NCBI GenBank assembly: GCA_947379975.1
Contig: CANCPF010000010.1
Span: 1 to 53,265, forward strand
DNA: 53,265 nucleotides
Source: Methylophilaceae bacterium
Lineage (GTDB): Bacteria; Pseudomonadota; Gammaproteobacteria; Burkholderiales; Methylophilaceae
Direction: 5' to 3'
The notes under the pieces were generated by a model. That model did not search any database and had not been told where the DNA came from. It worked only from the letters and a program-made list of their open reading frames with translations. Shown piece by piece: positions 32,696 through 40,641 of the stretch. Every line of letters begins with the position of its first letter. The first letter of the stretch is position 1. The position numbers and the translations under genes were made by a program.

Positions 32696-33601
32696 ATGAA
32701 TCCAGCAATTAAAATCAATGGAATACATAAAAGTTTTGGCAATCTACATGCACTTAAAGGTATTGATTTAACTATAGAGCAAGGTGAATTTTTTGCTTTG
32801 CTGGGCCCAAATGGCGCAGGTAAATCTACTTTAATTAGTATTCTTGCCGGATTAATTAAGCCTACTGCGGGTGATATTTCTGTGATGGGTTTTGATGTGG
32901 TTAATCAATATCAGCAAGCGCGTCAACTACTAGGCGTAGTGCCGCAAGAGTTAGTGTTTGATCCATTTTTTAATGTGCGTGAAATGTTACGTTTTCAAGC
33001 GGGCTATTTCGGACGCGGAAAAGAAAATGATGCATGGGTAGATGAGATTCTTGAAGGTTTGGGTCTGGCAGATAAGGCGCATACCAATATGCGTAAGCTT
33101 TCTGGTGGTATGAAACGCCGTGCGCTGATTGCTCAAGCTTTGGCGCATAAGCCGCCAGTCATCGTGTTAGATGAGCCAACCGCAGGTGTAGATGTGGAAT
33201 TGCGGCAAATGCTCTGGGAGTTCATTAAAAAGCTAAATCGCGAAGGTCACACCATTATTCTTACTACGCATTATTTAGAAGAGGCGGAAGCTTTGTGTAG
33301 TCGTGTGGGTATGATGAAGCAGGGTGAAATAGTTGCGTTAGATAGCACTGCCAATCTGCTGAATAAATTTGCAGGTAAAAAGCTACGCTTAACTTTGGGC
33401 GATGTTTCTCTGCCGAATAATATTCAAAGTTTGCTACGTCACCAAGAAAAAGGCATTTTTACTTTTGCTTTGACTGATATGGCACAAATTGAATTTGTAT
33501 TATCTGCCTTGAAAGCAGCCGATATAAGAGTGCTTGATATGCATTTGAGCGAGGCTGATTTAGAAGATGTATTTTTATCGTTAGTTGGAAAAGCCTCATG
33601 A
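32696..33601 (+). CDS. ABC-2 type transporter, ATP-binding protein (YadG-like)
   Basis: A 301-residue ABC ATPase that pairs with the next gene's permease. Walker A is GPNGAGKSTLI, the signature is LSGGMKRRALIAQALAHKP, Walker B is VIVLDEPTAGVD and the switch is LTTHYLEEAEALC. The C-terminal part (about residues 220-300) is the extension typical of ABC-2 exporters of the YadG/DrrA type. I start at ATG 32696 (MNPAIKINGIHKSFG) because the longer TTG frame from 32636 extends into AT-rich leader sequence. The substrate is unknown. The stop overlaps the permease start (ATGA). Confidence 0.9.
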   Translation: MNPAIKINGIHKSFGNLHALKGIDLTIEQGEFFALLGPNGAGKSTLISILAGLIKPTAGDISVMGFDVVNQYQQARQLLGVVPQELVFDPFFNVREMLRFQAGYFGRGKENDAWVDEILEGLGLADKAHTNMRKLSGGMKRRALIAQALAHKPPVIVLDEPTAGVDVELRQMLWEFIKKLNREGHTIILTTHYLEEAEALCSRVGMMKQGEIVALDSTANLLNKFAGKKLRLTLGDVSLPNNIQSLLRHQEKGIFTFALTDMAQIEFVLSALKAADIRVLDMHLSEADLEDVFLSLVGKAS

Positions 33602-34398
33602 ATAACGCTAAATTGACAAACATTTCCGGCATGAGCAATTCTTTTAGAGGTCCTTGGACGCTGCTAAAAAAAGAGTTACTACGTTTCTGGCGTGTTGCTT
33701 TTCAGACCGTGGCTGCTCCTGTGATTACTGCCTTGCTGTATTTATTGATTTTTGCCCATGTGCTGGCCGGTCATGTGCAGGTTTATAACGGTGTACCATA
33801 TACTGAGTTCTTGGTTCCTGGCCTTATTATGATGTCAGTATTGCAAAATGCCTTTGCCAATAGTTCTTCAAGTCTCATACAATCGAAAGTGATGGGTAAC
33901 TTGGTATTTGTATTGCTCACACCGTTGACACACTTTCAGTTTTTTGCCGCTTTTTTATGCGCAGCCATTATTCGTGGGCTAGTTGTTGGCTTATGTATTT
34001 ATCTTGTCGCCTTTTGCTTTGTAGATATTCATATCGCTAATCCATTATTGGTCGTGGCTTTTGCCTTTTTAGGCAGTGCCTTGTTGGGTACATTTGGTAT
34101 CATCGCCGGCATATGGGCGGATCGTTTTGATCAAATGGCTGCATTTCAAAATTTCATTATCATGCCATTGTCATTTCTATCGGGTGTGTTCTATTCAATA
34201 CATTCATTGCCGCCATTTTGGCAAAAAATGTCGCACTTTAATCCATTTTTCTACATGATAGATGGTTTTAGATATGGTTTTTTCGGCAAGGGCGATATTT
34301 CCCCGCTGATTAGTTTATCTGTGGTTGGCGGTGCTTTCTTAGTGTTAGCACTGATTACACTAAAAATGTTAAAATCTGGTTATAAATTACGGGCATAA
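33598..34398 (+). CDS. ABC-2 type transporter permease (YadH-like)
   Basis: A 266-residue permease with six hydrophobic segments. It overlaps the ATPase gene by 4 bases, which implies coupled translation. The conserved ABC-2 stretch AFQNFIIMPLSFLSGVFYSIHSLPPFWQKMSHFNPFFYMIDGFRYGFFG is present near residues 180-230. The pair lies downstream of mla and upstream of ibaG in many beta- and gammaproteobacteria, so an envelope-related export role is plausible but unproven. Confidence 0.9.
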   Translation: MNNAKLTNISGMSNSFRGPWTLLKKELLRFWRVAFQTVAAPVITALLYLLIFAHVLAGHVQVYNGVPYTEFLVPGLIMMSVLQNAFANSSSSLIQSKVMGNLVFVLLTPLTHFQFFAAFLCAAIIRGLVVGLCIYLVAFCFVDIHIANPLLVVAFAFLGSALLGTFGIIAGIWADRFDQMAAFQNFIIMPLSFLSGVFYSIHSLPPFWQKMSHFNPFFYMIDGFRYGFFGKGDISPLISLSVVGGAFLVLALITLKMLKSGYKLRA

Positions 34399-34431
34399 GC
34401 TCGTTGAGAAAATTAAAAAGGTGATGTACAA

Positions 34432-34674
34432 GTGTTAAGCGCGCAACAATTAGAGTTATATATTACCCAACATTTAGCTTGCGAATACATCAAAGTGCTC
34501 GGGGATGACGGCACGCATTTCGAGGCGGTTATTGTTAGTGCGGCCTTTGTGGGCAAGGGCATGGTGCAACAGCATCAACTGGTTTACTCCGCTTTGGGCG
34601 ATAGAATGCGCGCAGAAATTCATGCACTATCTATGAAAACTTATACCCCTGAACAGTGGGCGAATAAAGCCTAG
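34432..34674 (+). CDS. ibaG: BolA-family iron-sulfur protein IbaG
   Basis: An 80-residue BolA-like protein (IbaG/YrbA type) that works with the monothiol glutaredoxin encoded next to it in iron-sulfur trafficking. The class II KH-like core is visible: EYIKVLGDDGTHFEAVIVSAAFVGKGMVQQHQLVYSALGDRM. His in DGTHFE and HQLVY marks the usual cluster-ligand region. The start is GTG at 34432, after AAAGGTGATG. It lies between yadH and grxD, in an order shared with many proteobacteria. Confidence 0.92.
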   Translation: MLSAQQLELYITQHLACEYIKVLGDDGTHFEAVIVSAAFVGKGMVQQHQLVYSALGDRMRAEIHALSMKTYTPEQWANKA

Positions 34675-34758
34675 ACTGTAAATAAATAGGCGTTATTTAG
34701 CCAGTATTAATCAGTCATTAAATTTAAATAATCAACACATTAAGCAATGGAGATTCAA

Positions 34759-35076
34759 ATGGATGCACAAGCACAAATTAAAGAAACAGTGACTAGTAAC
34801 CCAGTAGTGCTATACATGAAAGGAAACCCAAAATTTCCGCAATGTGGTTTCTCAAATATGGCGACACAAATTCTAGATGCTTGTAATACGAAATACATCT
34901 CAGTGGACGTGTTGGCGGACCAAGCCGTTCGCGAGGGTATTAAAGTGTATGCTAACTGGCCTACTATCCCGCAGTTGTATATCAACGGTGAGTTTGTTGG
35001 CGGTTCAGATATCATGCGCGCTATGTATGAAAATGGTGAGCTTCAAACTTTGTTAAATACTGTTGCGGCAAAGTAA
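34759..35076 (+). CDS. grxD: monothiol glutaredoxin (Grx4/GrxD type)
   Basis: A 105-residue CGFS monothiol glutaredoxin that binds a [2Fe-2S] cluster at the dimer interface and delivers it to targets with BolA partners. The active site is C29-G-F-S in KFPQCGFSNMATQ. The glutathione-binding stretches WPTIPQLYINGEFVGGSDIMRAMYENGEL are intact. Two in-frame ATGs exist. GGAG at 34749-34752 is six bases from the one at 34759 but overlaps the one at 34747, so I choose 34759. The gene ends exactly at the base before the murA start codon. Confidence 0.95.
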   Translation: MDAQAQIKETVTSNPVVLYMKGNPKFPQCGFSNMATQILDACNTKYISVDVLADQAVREGIKVYANWPTIPQLYINGEFVGGSDIMRAMYENGELQTLLNTVAAK

Positions 35077-36339
35077 TTGGATAAGCTGATAATACAAGGC
35101 GGCAATCGCCTCAATGGTGAAGTCACTATTTCTGGCGCAAAAAATGCGGCATTACCTATTTTGTGTGCGTCTTTATTGGCTGAAACACCACTTCACCTTG
35201 GCAGCATCGCGGCGTTGAAAGATATTGATACCACGATTAAATTGCTCGGCATGATGGGCGTTAAGATAGCCCGTAATGAAAGTGAAGTGACTTTAGATGC
35301 CAGCGATGTCACTTCTTTTGAGGCAACTTACGAAATGGTGAAAACCATGCGCGCTTCTATCTTAGTGCTGGGCCCTTTATTGGCGAGGTTCGGTACGGCG
35401 CGTGTTTCATTGCCTGGTGGTTGCGCCATTGGTTCTAGGCCTGTGGACTTGCATATCAAAGGATTGCAAGCGATGGGAGCGGCAATTCACATTACGCATG
35501 GTTACATTCAAGCCAGTACGCTGCACCTACCTAATCGACGCCTGCAAGGTACGCGTTACTACATGGATATGGTCACAGTGACTGGCACAGAAAATCTGAT
35601 GATGGCCGCAGCCTTGGCTGAGGGTACAACTGTATTAGAGAATGCGGCTAAAGAACCTGAAGTGGTCGATTTAGCTGAAATGCTCATTAAAATGGGCGCA
35701 AAAATTACAGGCGCTGGCACTGATGTCATTACGATTATAGGCGTAGAAAAGCTGTATGGCACTACGCATAATGTAGTGTGCGACCGCATCGAAGCCGGCA
35801 CCTATATGGTGGCTGCCGCGATGACAGGTGGTGAGGTTAAATTGCTCAATGCGCGTGCTGATTTATTGGACGCAGTGATTGAAAAGTTACGTGAAGCAGG
35901 TGCCACTGTCACGAGTGATGCAAACAGTATTACCGTAAAAAGTGATGGTAAGCTCAATGCGGTGAACATTCGTACCGCGCCACATCCTGCGTTCCCAACC
36001 GATATGCAAGCGCAGTTTATGGCCTTAAATACATTAGCAACGGGTGTATCCAAAGTCACAGAAACCATCTTTGAAAACCGCTTTATGCATGTGCAAGAAA
36101 TGCAGCGTTTAGGCGCAGATATTAGCGTTGATGGCAATACCGCTTTGGTGCAAGGTGTGGAATATTTAGATGGCGCTATAGTCATGGCGACGGATTTACG
36201 TGCTTCAGCAAGCTTGGTGTTGGCTGGTTTAGTCGCACGTGGTGAAACTGTGATTGAGCGTATTTATCACCTAGATCGCGGTTATGAAAAGTTAGAAGCA
36301 AAATTAAACGCACTTGGTGCAAATGTTAGACGAGTCTAA
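35077..36339 (+). CDS. murA: UDP-N-acetylglucosamine 1-carboxyvinyltransferase
   Basis: MurA transfers enolpyruvate from PEP to UDP-GlcNAc, the first committed step of peptidoglycan synthesis. The 420-residue length is standard. The N-terminus MDKLIIQGGNRLNGEVTISGAKNAALP has the catalytic Lys22-Asn23 pair. The PEP/fosfomycin-reactive cysteine is Cys116 in GGCAIGSRPVDLH. The C-terminal FENRFMHVQEMQRLGADI and DLRASASLVLAGL are typical. The start is TTG, directly adjoining the grxD TAA with no gap, which matches the expected N-terminus exactly. An unusual start and tight coupling may hold expression low. The gene precedes hisG by 3 bases. Confidence 0.97.
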   Translation: MDKLIIQGGNRLNGEVTISGAKNAALPILCASLLAETPLHLGSIAALKDIDTTIKLLGMMGVKIARNESEVTLDASDVTSFEATYEMVKTMRASILVLGPLLARFGTARVSLPGGCAIGSRPVDLHIKGLQAMGAAIHITHGYIQASTLHLPNRRLQGTRYYMDMVTVTGTENLMMAAALAEGTTVLENAAKEPEVVDLAEMLIKMGAKITGAGTDVITIIGVEKLYGTTHNVVCDRIEAGTYMVAAAMTGGEVKLLNARADLLDAVIEKLREAGATVTSDANSITVKSDGKLNAVNIRTAPHPAFPTDMQAQFMALNTLATGVSKVTETIFENRFMHVQEMQRLGADISVDGNTALVQGVEYLDGAIVMATDLRASASLVLAGLVARGETVIERIYHLDRGYEKLEAKLNALGANVRRV

Positions 36340-36342
36340 AAA

Positions 36343-36984
36343 ATGATTACCATCGCTCTCTCAAAAGGCCGCATCTTCGAAGAAACCGTTCCATTATTAG
36401 CAGCGGCCGGTATTCATGCGCTGGAAGATCCAGAATCTTCACGTAAATTGATACTGGCTACTAATCGTGAAGATGTTAGGTTGATTATTGTTCGTGCATC
36501 AGATGTGCCAACTTACGTCCAATACGGCGCGGCTGATTTAGGCATTGCAGGTAAAGATGTGCTCGATGAGCATGGCGGAGACGGCTTGTATCAGCCGATA
36601 GATCTGCAAATTGCTAAGTGTAAAATGATGGTGGCCGTGCGTGAAGACTTTGATTATTTTGCATCTATTCGTAGTGGTGCACGTTTAAAAGTAGTCACTA
36701 AATATGTGAAAACTGCACGCGAACATTTTGCCGCAAAAGGCATGCATGTTGATTTAATTAAACTTTATGGTTCTATGGAATTAGGCCCATTGGTTGGGTT
36801 GGCTGATGTGATTGTCGATTTAGTGAGCACAGGCGGAACTTTACGCGCCAATCATCTCAAAGCAGTAGAGGAAGTTGGTGATATTAGCTCAAGATTAGTA
36901 GTGAACCAAGCTTCACTTAAGCTTAATCGTGCAAAAATTCAACCAATTATGGATGCGTTTATAGGTGCAATCGCACACAAATAA
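36343..36984 (+). CDS. hisG: ATP phosphoribosyltransferase, short form
   Basis: HisG joins ATP and PRPP in the first step of histidine synthesis. The 213-residue protein is the short form, which needs the HisZ regulatory subunit (encoded elsewhere, not seen here). The opening ITIALSKGRIFEETVPLLAAAG, the AADLGIAGKDVLDEHG segment and the PRPP loop VDLVSTGGTLRANHLKAVEEV are all present. It begins 3 bases after murA and is followed by hisD after a 60-base gap that contains AT-rich sequence. Confidence 0.96.
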   Translation: MITIALSKGRIFEETVPLLAAAGIHALEDPESSRKLILATNREDVRLIIVRASDVPTYVQYGAADLGIAGKDVLDEHGGDGLYQPIDLQIAKCKMMVAVREDFDYFASIRSGARLKVVTKYVKTAREHFAAKGMHVDLIKLYGSMELGPLVGLADVIVDLVSTGGTLRANHLKAVEEVGDISSRLVVNQASLKLNRAKIQPIMDAFIGAIAHK

Positions 36985-37044
36985 TACTCAAATAGCGAAC
37001 GCGCAATCATCAAGCAATTAATTTAAGAAAATAGGTTTAAGGTT

Positions 37045-38361
37045 ATGACTGTGAATATAGATATTCGACGTTTTTCTACTGCCGATACGGATTTTGATGC
37101 AAAGTTAAAGGCGCTACTGGCTTTTGAGACCGCTCAAGATGATAGCGTTGATGAGGTGGTAGCCACAATTCTCAAAGATGTTAAGCAGCGTGGCGATGCA
37201 GCCGTGTTGGAATATACCAACCGTTTTGATAAAACCAATGCAGCAAATTTGGCTGAGCTTGAAATTAGCAAAGATGAGCTAACGGCTGCATTAAATGGAT
37301 TGCCAAATGATCAGCGTGAGGCTTTACAGGTGGCAGCCGATCGCGTGCGGATTTATCACGAAAAACAATTAATGAGTTCATGGAGTTACATCGAGGCTGA
37401 CGGTACGCTACTTGGTCAACAGGTCACTTCGCTGGACCGTGTAGGTTTATATGTACCAGGTGGAAAGGCTGCGTATCCTTCTTCAGTATTAATGAATGCA
37501 ATTCCGGCTAAAGTAGCCGGTGTTAAAGAATTAATCATGGTGGTGCCTACACCGAATGGCGAAAGAAATCAGTTGGTCTTAGCAGCTGCGGCAATTTCAG
37601 GTGTAGATCGCGTATTTTGTATCGGTGGTGCACAGGGCGTCGGCGCATTAGCTTACGGTACAGAAACTGTGCCGCAAGTGGATAAAGTCGTTGGACCGGG
37701 TAATGCTTATGTTGCCGCGGCAAAACGCCGTGTATTTGGTATCGTTGGTATTGATATGGTGGCAGGACCGTCAGAGATTTTAGTCATTTGCGACGGAAAA
37801 ACCAACCCAGATTGGGTGGCAATGGATTTATTCAGCCAAGCAGAGCATGACGAACTAGCCCAAGCTATTCTATTAAGCCCAGATGCAGAATTCTTGGAAA
37901 AAGTAAGCGCCAGCATTCAAAAGCTAGTGCAAGAAATGCCACGAAAAGATATCATTAGAACGTCATTAACTGACCGTGGTGCGCTTATTCAAGTGCGTGA
38001 TTTAGATGAGGCAGCTGAAATTTGCAATTATATTGCACCTGAGCATTTGGAATTGTCGATGGAGGAGCCCTTAGCCTTCAGTAAAAAGATAAAACATGCA
38101 GGGGCTATTTTTATGGGTAGAAATACCTGTGAAGCACTTGGTGATTATTGCGCAGGCCCAAACCATGTGTTGCCTACTTCGCGTACTGCGAGATTTTCAT
38201 CGCCTTTAGGTGTGTATGATTTTCAAAAACGTTCTAGCTTAATCATGGTTTCGGCAGAAGGCGCACAAGTGCTGGGTAAAGTGGCGGCTACTTTAGCTTA
38301 TGGTGAAGGTTTGCAAGCGCATGCGCGCAGTGCCGAATATCGTCTAAGAGATCCAGCATAG
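37045..38361 (+). CDS. hisD: histidinol dehydrogenase
   Basis: HisD is the zinc enzyme that oxidises histidinol twice to histidine with NAD. The 438-residue protein carries GLYVPGGKAAYPSSVLMNAIPAKVAG, the KVVGPGNAYVAAAKR stretch, the signature IVGIDMVAGPSEILVI, and the zinc-ligand region FSQAEHDELAQAIL. ALGDYCAGPNHVLPTSRTARFSSPLGVYDFQKRSS covers further active-site residues. It is followed 4 bases later by hisC. Confidence 0.97.
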   Translation: MTVNIDIRRFSTADTDFDAKLKALLAFETAQDDSVDEVVATILKDVKQRGDAAVLEYTNRFDKTNAANLAELEISKDELTAALNGLPNDQREALQVAADRVRIYHEKQLMSSWSYIEADGTLLGQQVTSLDRVGLYVPGGKAAYPSSVLMNAIPAKVAGVKELIMVVPTPNGERNQLVLAAAAISGVDRVFCIGGAQGVGALAYGTETVPQVDKVVGPGNAYVAAAKRRVFGIVGIDMVAGPSEILVICDGKTNPDWVAMDLFSQAEHDELAQAILLSPDAEFLEKVSASIQKLVQEMPRKDIIRTSLTDRGALIQVRDLDEAAEICNYIAPEHLELSMEEPLAFSKKIKHAGAIFMGRNTCEALGDYCAGPNHVLPTSRTARFSSPLGVYDFQKRSSLIMVSAEGAQVLGKVAATLAYGEGLQAHARSAEYRLRDPA

Positions 38362-38365
38362 TGTT

Positions 38366-39424
38366 ATGAGTAAATTCTGGAGTGATATCGTCCATAAGCT
38401 CACGCCTTATGTACCAGGCGAGCAGCCAAAGTTGGATAATTTAGTTAAATTAAATACCAATGAAAATCCTTATGGACCTAGTCCTAAGGTTTTAGCTGCG
38501 TTGAAGCTGGAGGCGGCAGATACGCTGCGTTTATATCCAGATCCAAATTCAGATGCGTTGAAAGCGGCCATTGCTGAGGTACATGATTTAAACGTGAATC
38601 AAGTGTTTGTGGGGAATGGTTCGGATGAAGTGCTGGCGCATACTTTTCAGGCTTTGTTAAAGCATGACAAGCCTTTACTGTTTCCAGATATTACTTATAG
38701 CTTTTATCCAGTTTATTGCGGACTTTACGATATTGAATATAAAACCATCCCGCTAGCGGATGATTTTACAATTAATATTGATGATTATGAGCAGCCAAAT
38801 GGTGGCATCATATTTCCCAATCCTAATGCGCCGACTGGCATTCCGCTGGCATTAGGTCATATTGAGAAGTTGCTAGAAAAAAATACACAATCAGTAGTTG
38901 TTATTGATGAAGCGTATGTAGATTTTGGAACAGAATCTGCGGTCAGTTTAATCAACCGCTACCCGAATCTATTGGTGACACATACTTTATCTAAAGCCAG
39001 ATCATTAGCTGGCTTGCGCGTCGGTTACGCATTAGGCTCAGCCGATTTGATAGAAGCATTAATGCGCGTAAAAGACAGTTTTAATTCCTACCCAATTGAT
39101 AGATTTGCGTCTGCAGGTGCGATTGCTGCTATGCAAGATAGCGTGTATTTCGAAAAAACCTGTAACAAAGTTGTTGAAACCCGCGAAGCGCTGATTAAGT
39201 CATTAAGAACATTAGGCTTTGATATATTGCCTTCAGGTGCAAACTTTATTTTTGCGAAACATCAAGTCGTTGATGGTGCAGAACTCACATTAAAATTACG
39301 CGAGAAGAGTATTATCGTCCGCCATTTTAAATCGCCCAGTCGAATTTCCCCCTACTTACGTATTACTATTGGTACAGATGAGCAATCAAACGCTCTCGTT
39401 GAAGTGTTAAAAACGTTTTTATAA
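38366..39424 (+). CDS. hisC: histidinol-phosphate aminotransferase
   Basis: HisC is a PLP-dependent class I/II aminotransferase that makes histidinol phosphate. The 352-residue protein has LNTNENPYGPSP near the N-terminus, the PLP-ring Asp in VIDEAYVDFG, and the Schiff-base lysine at 210 in THTLSKARSLAGLRVGY. The C-terminal RHFKSPSRISPYLRITIGT binds the substrate phosphate. The gene is the last of the upstream his block. A 239-base regulatory interval and hps follow, and the rest of the his genes resume at 40801. Confidence 0.96.
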   Translation: MSKFWSDIVHKLTPYVPGEQPKLDNLVKLNTNENPYGPSPKVLAALKLEAADTLRLYPDPNSDALKAAIAEVHDLNVNQVFVGNGSDEVLAHTFQALLKHDKPLLFPDITYSFYPVYCGLYDIEYKTIPLADDFTINIDDYEQPNGGIIFPNPNAPTGIPLALGHIEKLLEKNTQSVVVIDEAYVDFGTESAVSLINRYPNLLVTHTLSKARSLAGLRVGYALGSADLIEALMRVKDSFNSYPIDRFASAGAIAAMQDSVYFEKTCNKVVETREALIKSLRTLGFDILPSGANFIFAKHQVVDGAELTLKLREKSIIVRHFKSPSRISPYLRITIGTDEQSNALVEVLKTFL

Positions 39425-39486
39425 AAGTCCTTTGTGACGTACTTATAATCTAGCAATATTCGGCTTTAAACAATAATTTTAAGTAC

Positions 39487-39502
39487 TAAATCAGTTGATT
39501 TA
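39487..39502 (+). promoter_or_regulatory. palindrome upstream of the hps promoter
   Basis: TAAATCA-GT-TGATTTA is a perfect inverted repeat ending about 31 bases before the putative -35 box. It shares the half-sites AAATCA/TGATTT with the hairpin in the hps leader (39625-39640), where the spacer is four bases rather than two. A role as an operator pair is inference. Confidence 0.4.
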
Positions 39503-39533
39503 CTTGAATTTAGTAAAAATATACATGAAAAGT

Positions 39534-39563
39534 TTGAAATTTCTGACTATTTACGGTTATCAT
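39534..39563 (+). promoter_or_regulatory. possible sigma70 promoter of hps
   Basis: TTGAAA (39534-39539) and TATCAT (39558-39563) each match five of six consensus bases and are 18 bases apart. Initiation near 39570 would fall at the edge of the TGTGTG/CACACA palindrome and give a leader of about 94 bases. Confidence 0.5.
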
Positions 39564-39570
39564 CACGGAA

Positions 39571-39587
39571 TGTGTGATTAACACACA
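39571..39587 (+). promoter_or_regulatory. operator-like inverted repeat at the hps start region
   Basis: TGTGTG (39571-39576) and CACACA (39582-39587) flank ATTAA. It lies at the predicted transcription start, a usual repressor position. It does not fit the Crp/Fnr half-site spacing. No regulator gene is nearby. Confidence 0.4.
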
Positions 39588-39620
39588 ATATAAAAACTAT
39601 TTAATTCGTATTTTAATCTT

Positions 39621-39644
39621 AAGCAAATCAAAATTGATTTGCTT
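39621..39644 (+). promoter_or_regulatory. hairpin just upstream of the hps ribosome-binding site
   Basis: AAGCAAATCAA (39621-39631) pairs perfectly with TTGATTTGCTT (39634-39644), leaving only two loop bases in this register. Flanking CTTAA/TTAAG can extend the stem with a small bulge. The strong GGAGGA site (39652-39657) follows 7 bases later. It may stabilise the mRNA 5' end or bind a protein as DNA. Confidence 0.55.
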
Positions 39645-39663
39645 TTAAGTTGGAGGATGTAGC

Positions 39664-40512
39664 ATGGCTCAAACCCAAATGGCTTTAGATTCATTAGATT
39701 TTGACGGTACCGTCGCTTTAGCAACTAAAGTTGCCCCACATGTAGATATCTTGGAAATTGGTACACCATGCATTAAGCATAACGGTATCAAATTACTTGA
39801 AGTTTTACGTGCTAAATTCCCAAACAACAAAATCTTAGTTGACCTTAAAACAATGGATGCTGGTTTCTATGAAGCTGAACCATTCTACAAAGCTGGTGCA
39901 GATATCTGTACAGTTTTAGGTACTGCTGATATTGGTACTATCAAAGGTGTGATTGATGTTGCTAATAAATATGGCAAAAAAGCTCAAGTTGATTTGATCA
40001 ACGTTGCTGATAAAAAAACACGCACTATAGAAGTTGCTAAACTAGGCGCGCACATCATTGGCGTTCACACTGGTTTAGATCAACAAGCTGCAGGCCAAAC
40101 ACCATTTAATGACTTAGCAATGGTTGCTGGTTTGAATTTAGGCGTTGAAATCTCAGTGGCTGGCGGCGTTAAAGCGGCTACAACACAACAAGTTAAAGAT
40201 GCAGGCGCGACAATCATCGTTGCTGGTGCTGCAATTTACGGCGCTGCTGATCCAGCTGCTGCAGCTGCAGAAATTACTGCAATTGCACACGGTGCTTCAG
40301 CAAGTGCTGGTGGCGTTAAAAAATTCCTTCCATGGATTATCGCTGCAGTAGTATTGTTTGCATTGTTCACTATGTTTAAAAAAGCACCAGAAGCACCAGT
40401 TGCAGAAGTTGCTCCTGCTGCTGAAATTTCAGCGCCAGCTGAAGTTGCTGCACCTGCTGAAGCGGCTGCTCCTGCTGCTGAAGTTGCAGCTCCTGCTGAA
40501 GCTGCAAAATAA
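39664..40512 (+). CDS. hps: 3-hexulose-6-phosphate synthase with C-terminal membrane anchor and tail
   Basis: HPS condenses formaldehyde with ribulose 5-phosphate, the entry step of the RuMP pathway. Residues 1-208 form a complete barrel of the HPS/KGPDC/OMPDC family: LDFDGTVALATKVAPHVDILEIGTP at the N-terminus, the metal/catalytic motif D60-x-K62-x-x-D65 (LVDLKTMDAG), GVHTGLDQQAAGQ and EISVAGGVK. Ordinary HPS enzymes end at about 205-215 residues. Here KK, then an 18-residue hydrophobic helix (221-238, FLPWIIAAVVLFALFTMF), KK and a 43-residue Ala/Pro/Glu/Val tail follow in the same frame. Codon use is strongly biased (GCT, GGT, GTT, AAC, TTC), as in highly expressed genes, and GGAGGA lies six bases upstream of the ATG. 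The barrel should be cytoplasmic, with the helix anchoring it to the inner membrane. Topology of the tail is uncertain. No 6-phospho-3-hexuloisomerase gene is adjacent. Confidence 0.95.
   Translation: MAQTQMALDSLDFDGTVALATKVAPHVDILEIGTPCIKHNGIKLLEVLRAKFPNNKILVDLKTMDAGFYEAEPFYKAGADICTVLGTADIGTIKGVIDVANKYGKKAQVDLINVADKKTRTIEVAKLGAHIIGVHTGLDQQAAGQTPFNDLAMVAGLNLGVEISVAGGVKAATTQQVKDAGATIIVAGAAIYGAADPAAAAAEITAIAHGASASAGGVKKFLPWIIAAVVLFALFTMFKKAPEAPVAEVAPAAEISAPAEVAAPAEAAAPAAEVAAPAEAAK
40384..40506 (+). repeat. degenerate Ala/Pro/Glu-coding repeats in the hps tail
   Basis: The 3' end of hps consists of imperfect repeats of GCTGAAGTTGC-(C/T)-CCTGCT type units, encoding EVAAPAE-like blocks (residues 241-281). 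Low-complexity sequence like this can change length easily by slippage. Confidence 0.7.
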
Positions 40513-40600
40513 GTAAGTTTCTTACAGCGATAACCTTCATAAATTAGTTTATCAAGGGTAGTATTGTAGGAAACCATGTTAGCGTAAGCTGACAGGCAAA

Positions 40601-40641
40601 AGGCCTAGTAAAGATTATTCATATCTTACTAGGCTTTTTTT
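40601..40641 (+). terminator. strong rho-independent terminator after hps
   Basis: GCCTAGTA(A)AAGAT (from 40603) pairs with ATCTTACTAGGC (40623-40634) with one bulged A, followed by a T run. It lies about 90 bases after the hps stop and separates hps from hisB. Confidence 0.85.

Noticed and set aside
40236..40577. A 113-codon Ala-rich frame antisense to the hps tail
   Set aside because: It is the shadow of the repetitive GCT/GCA/GAA codons on the other strand and has no start signals.
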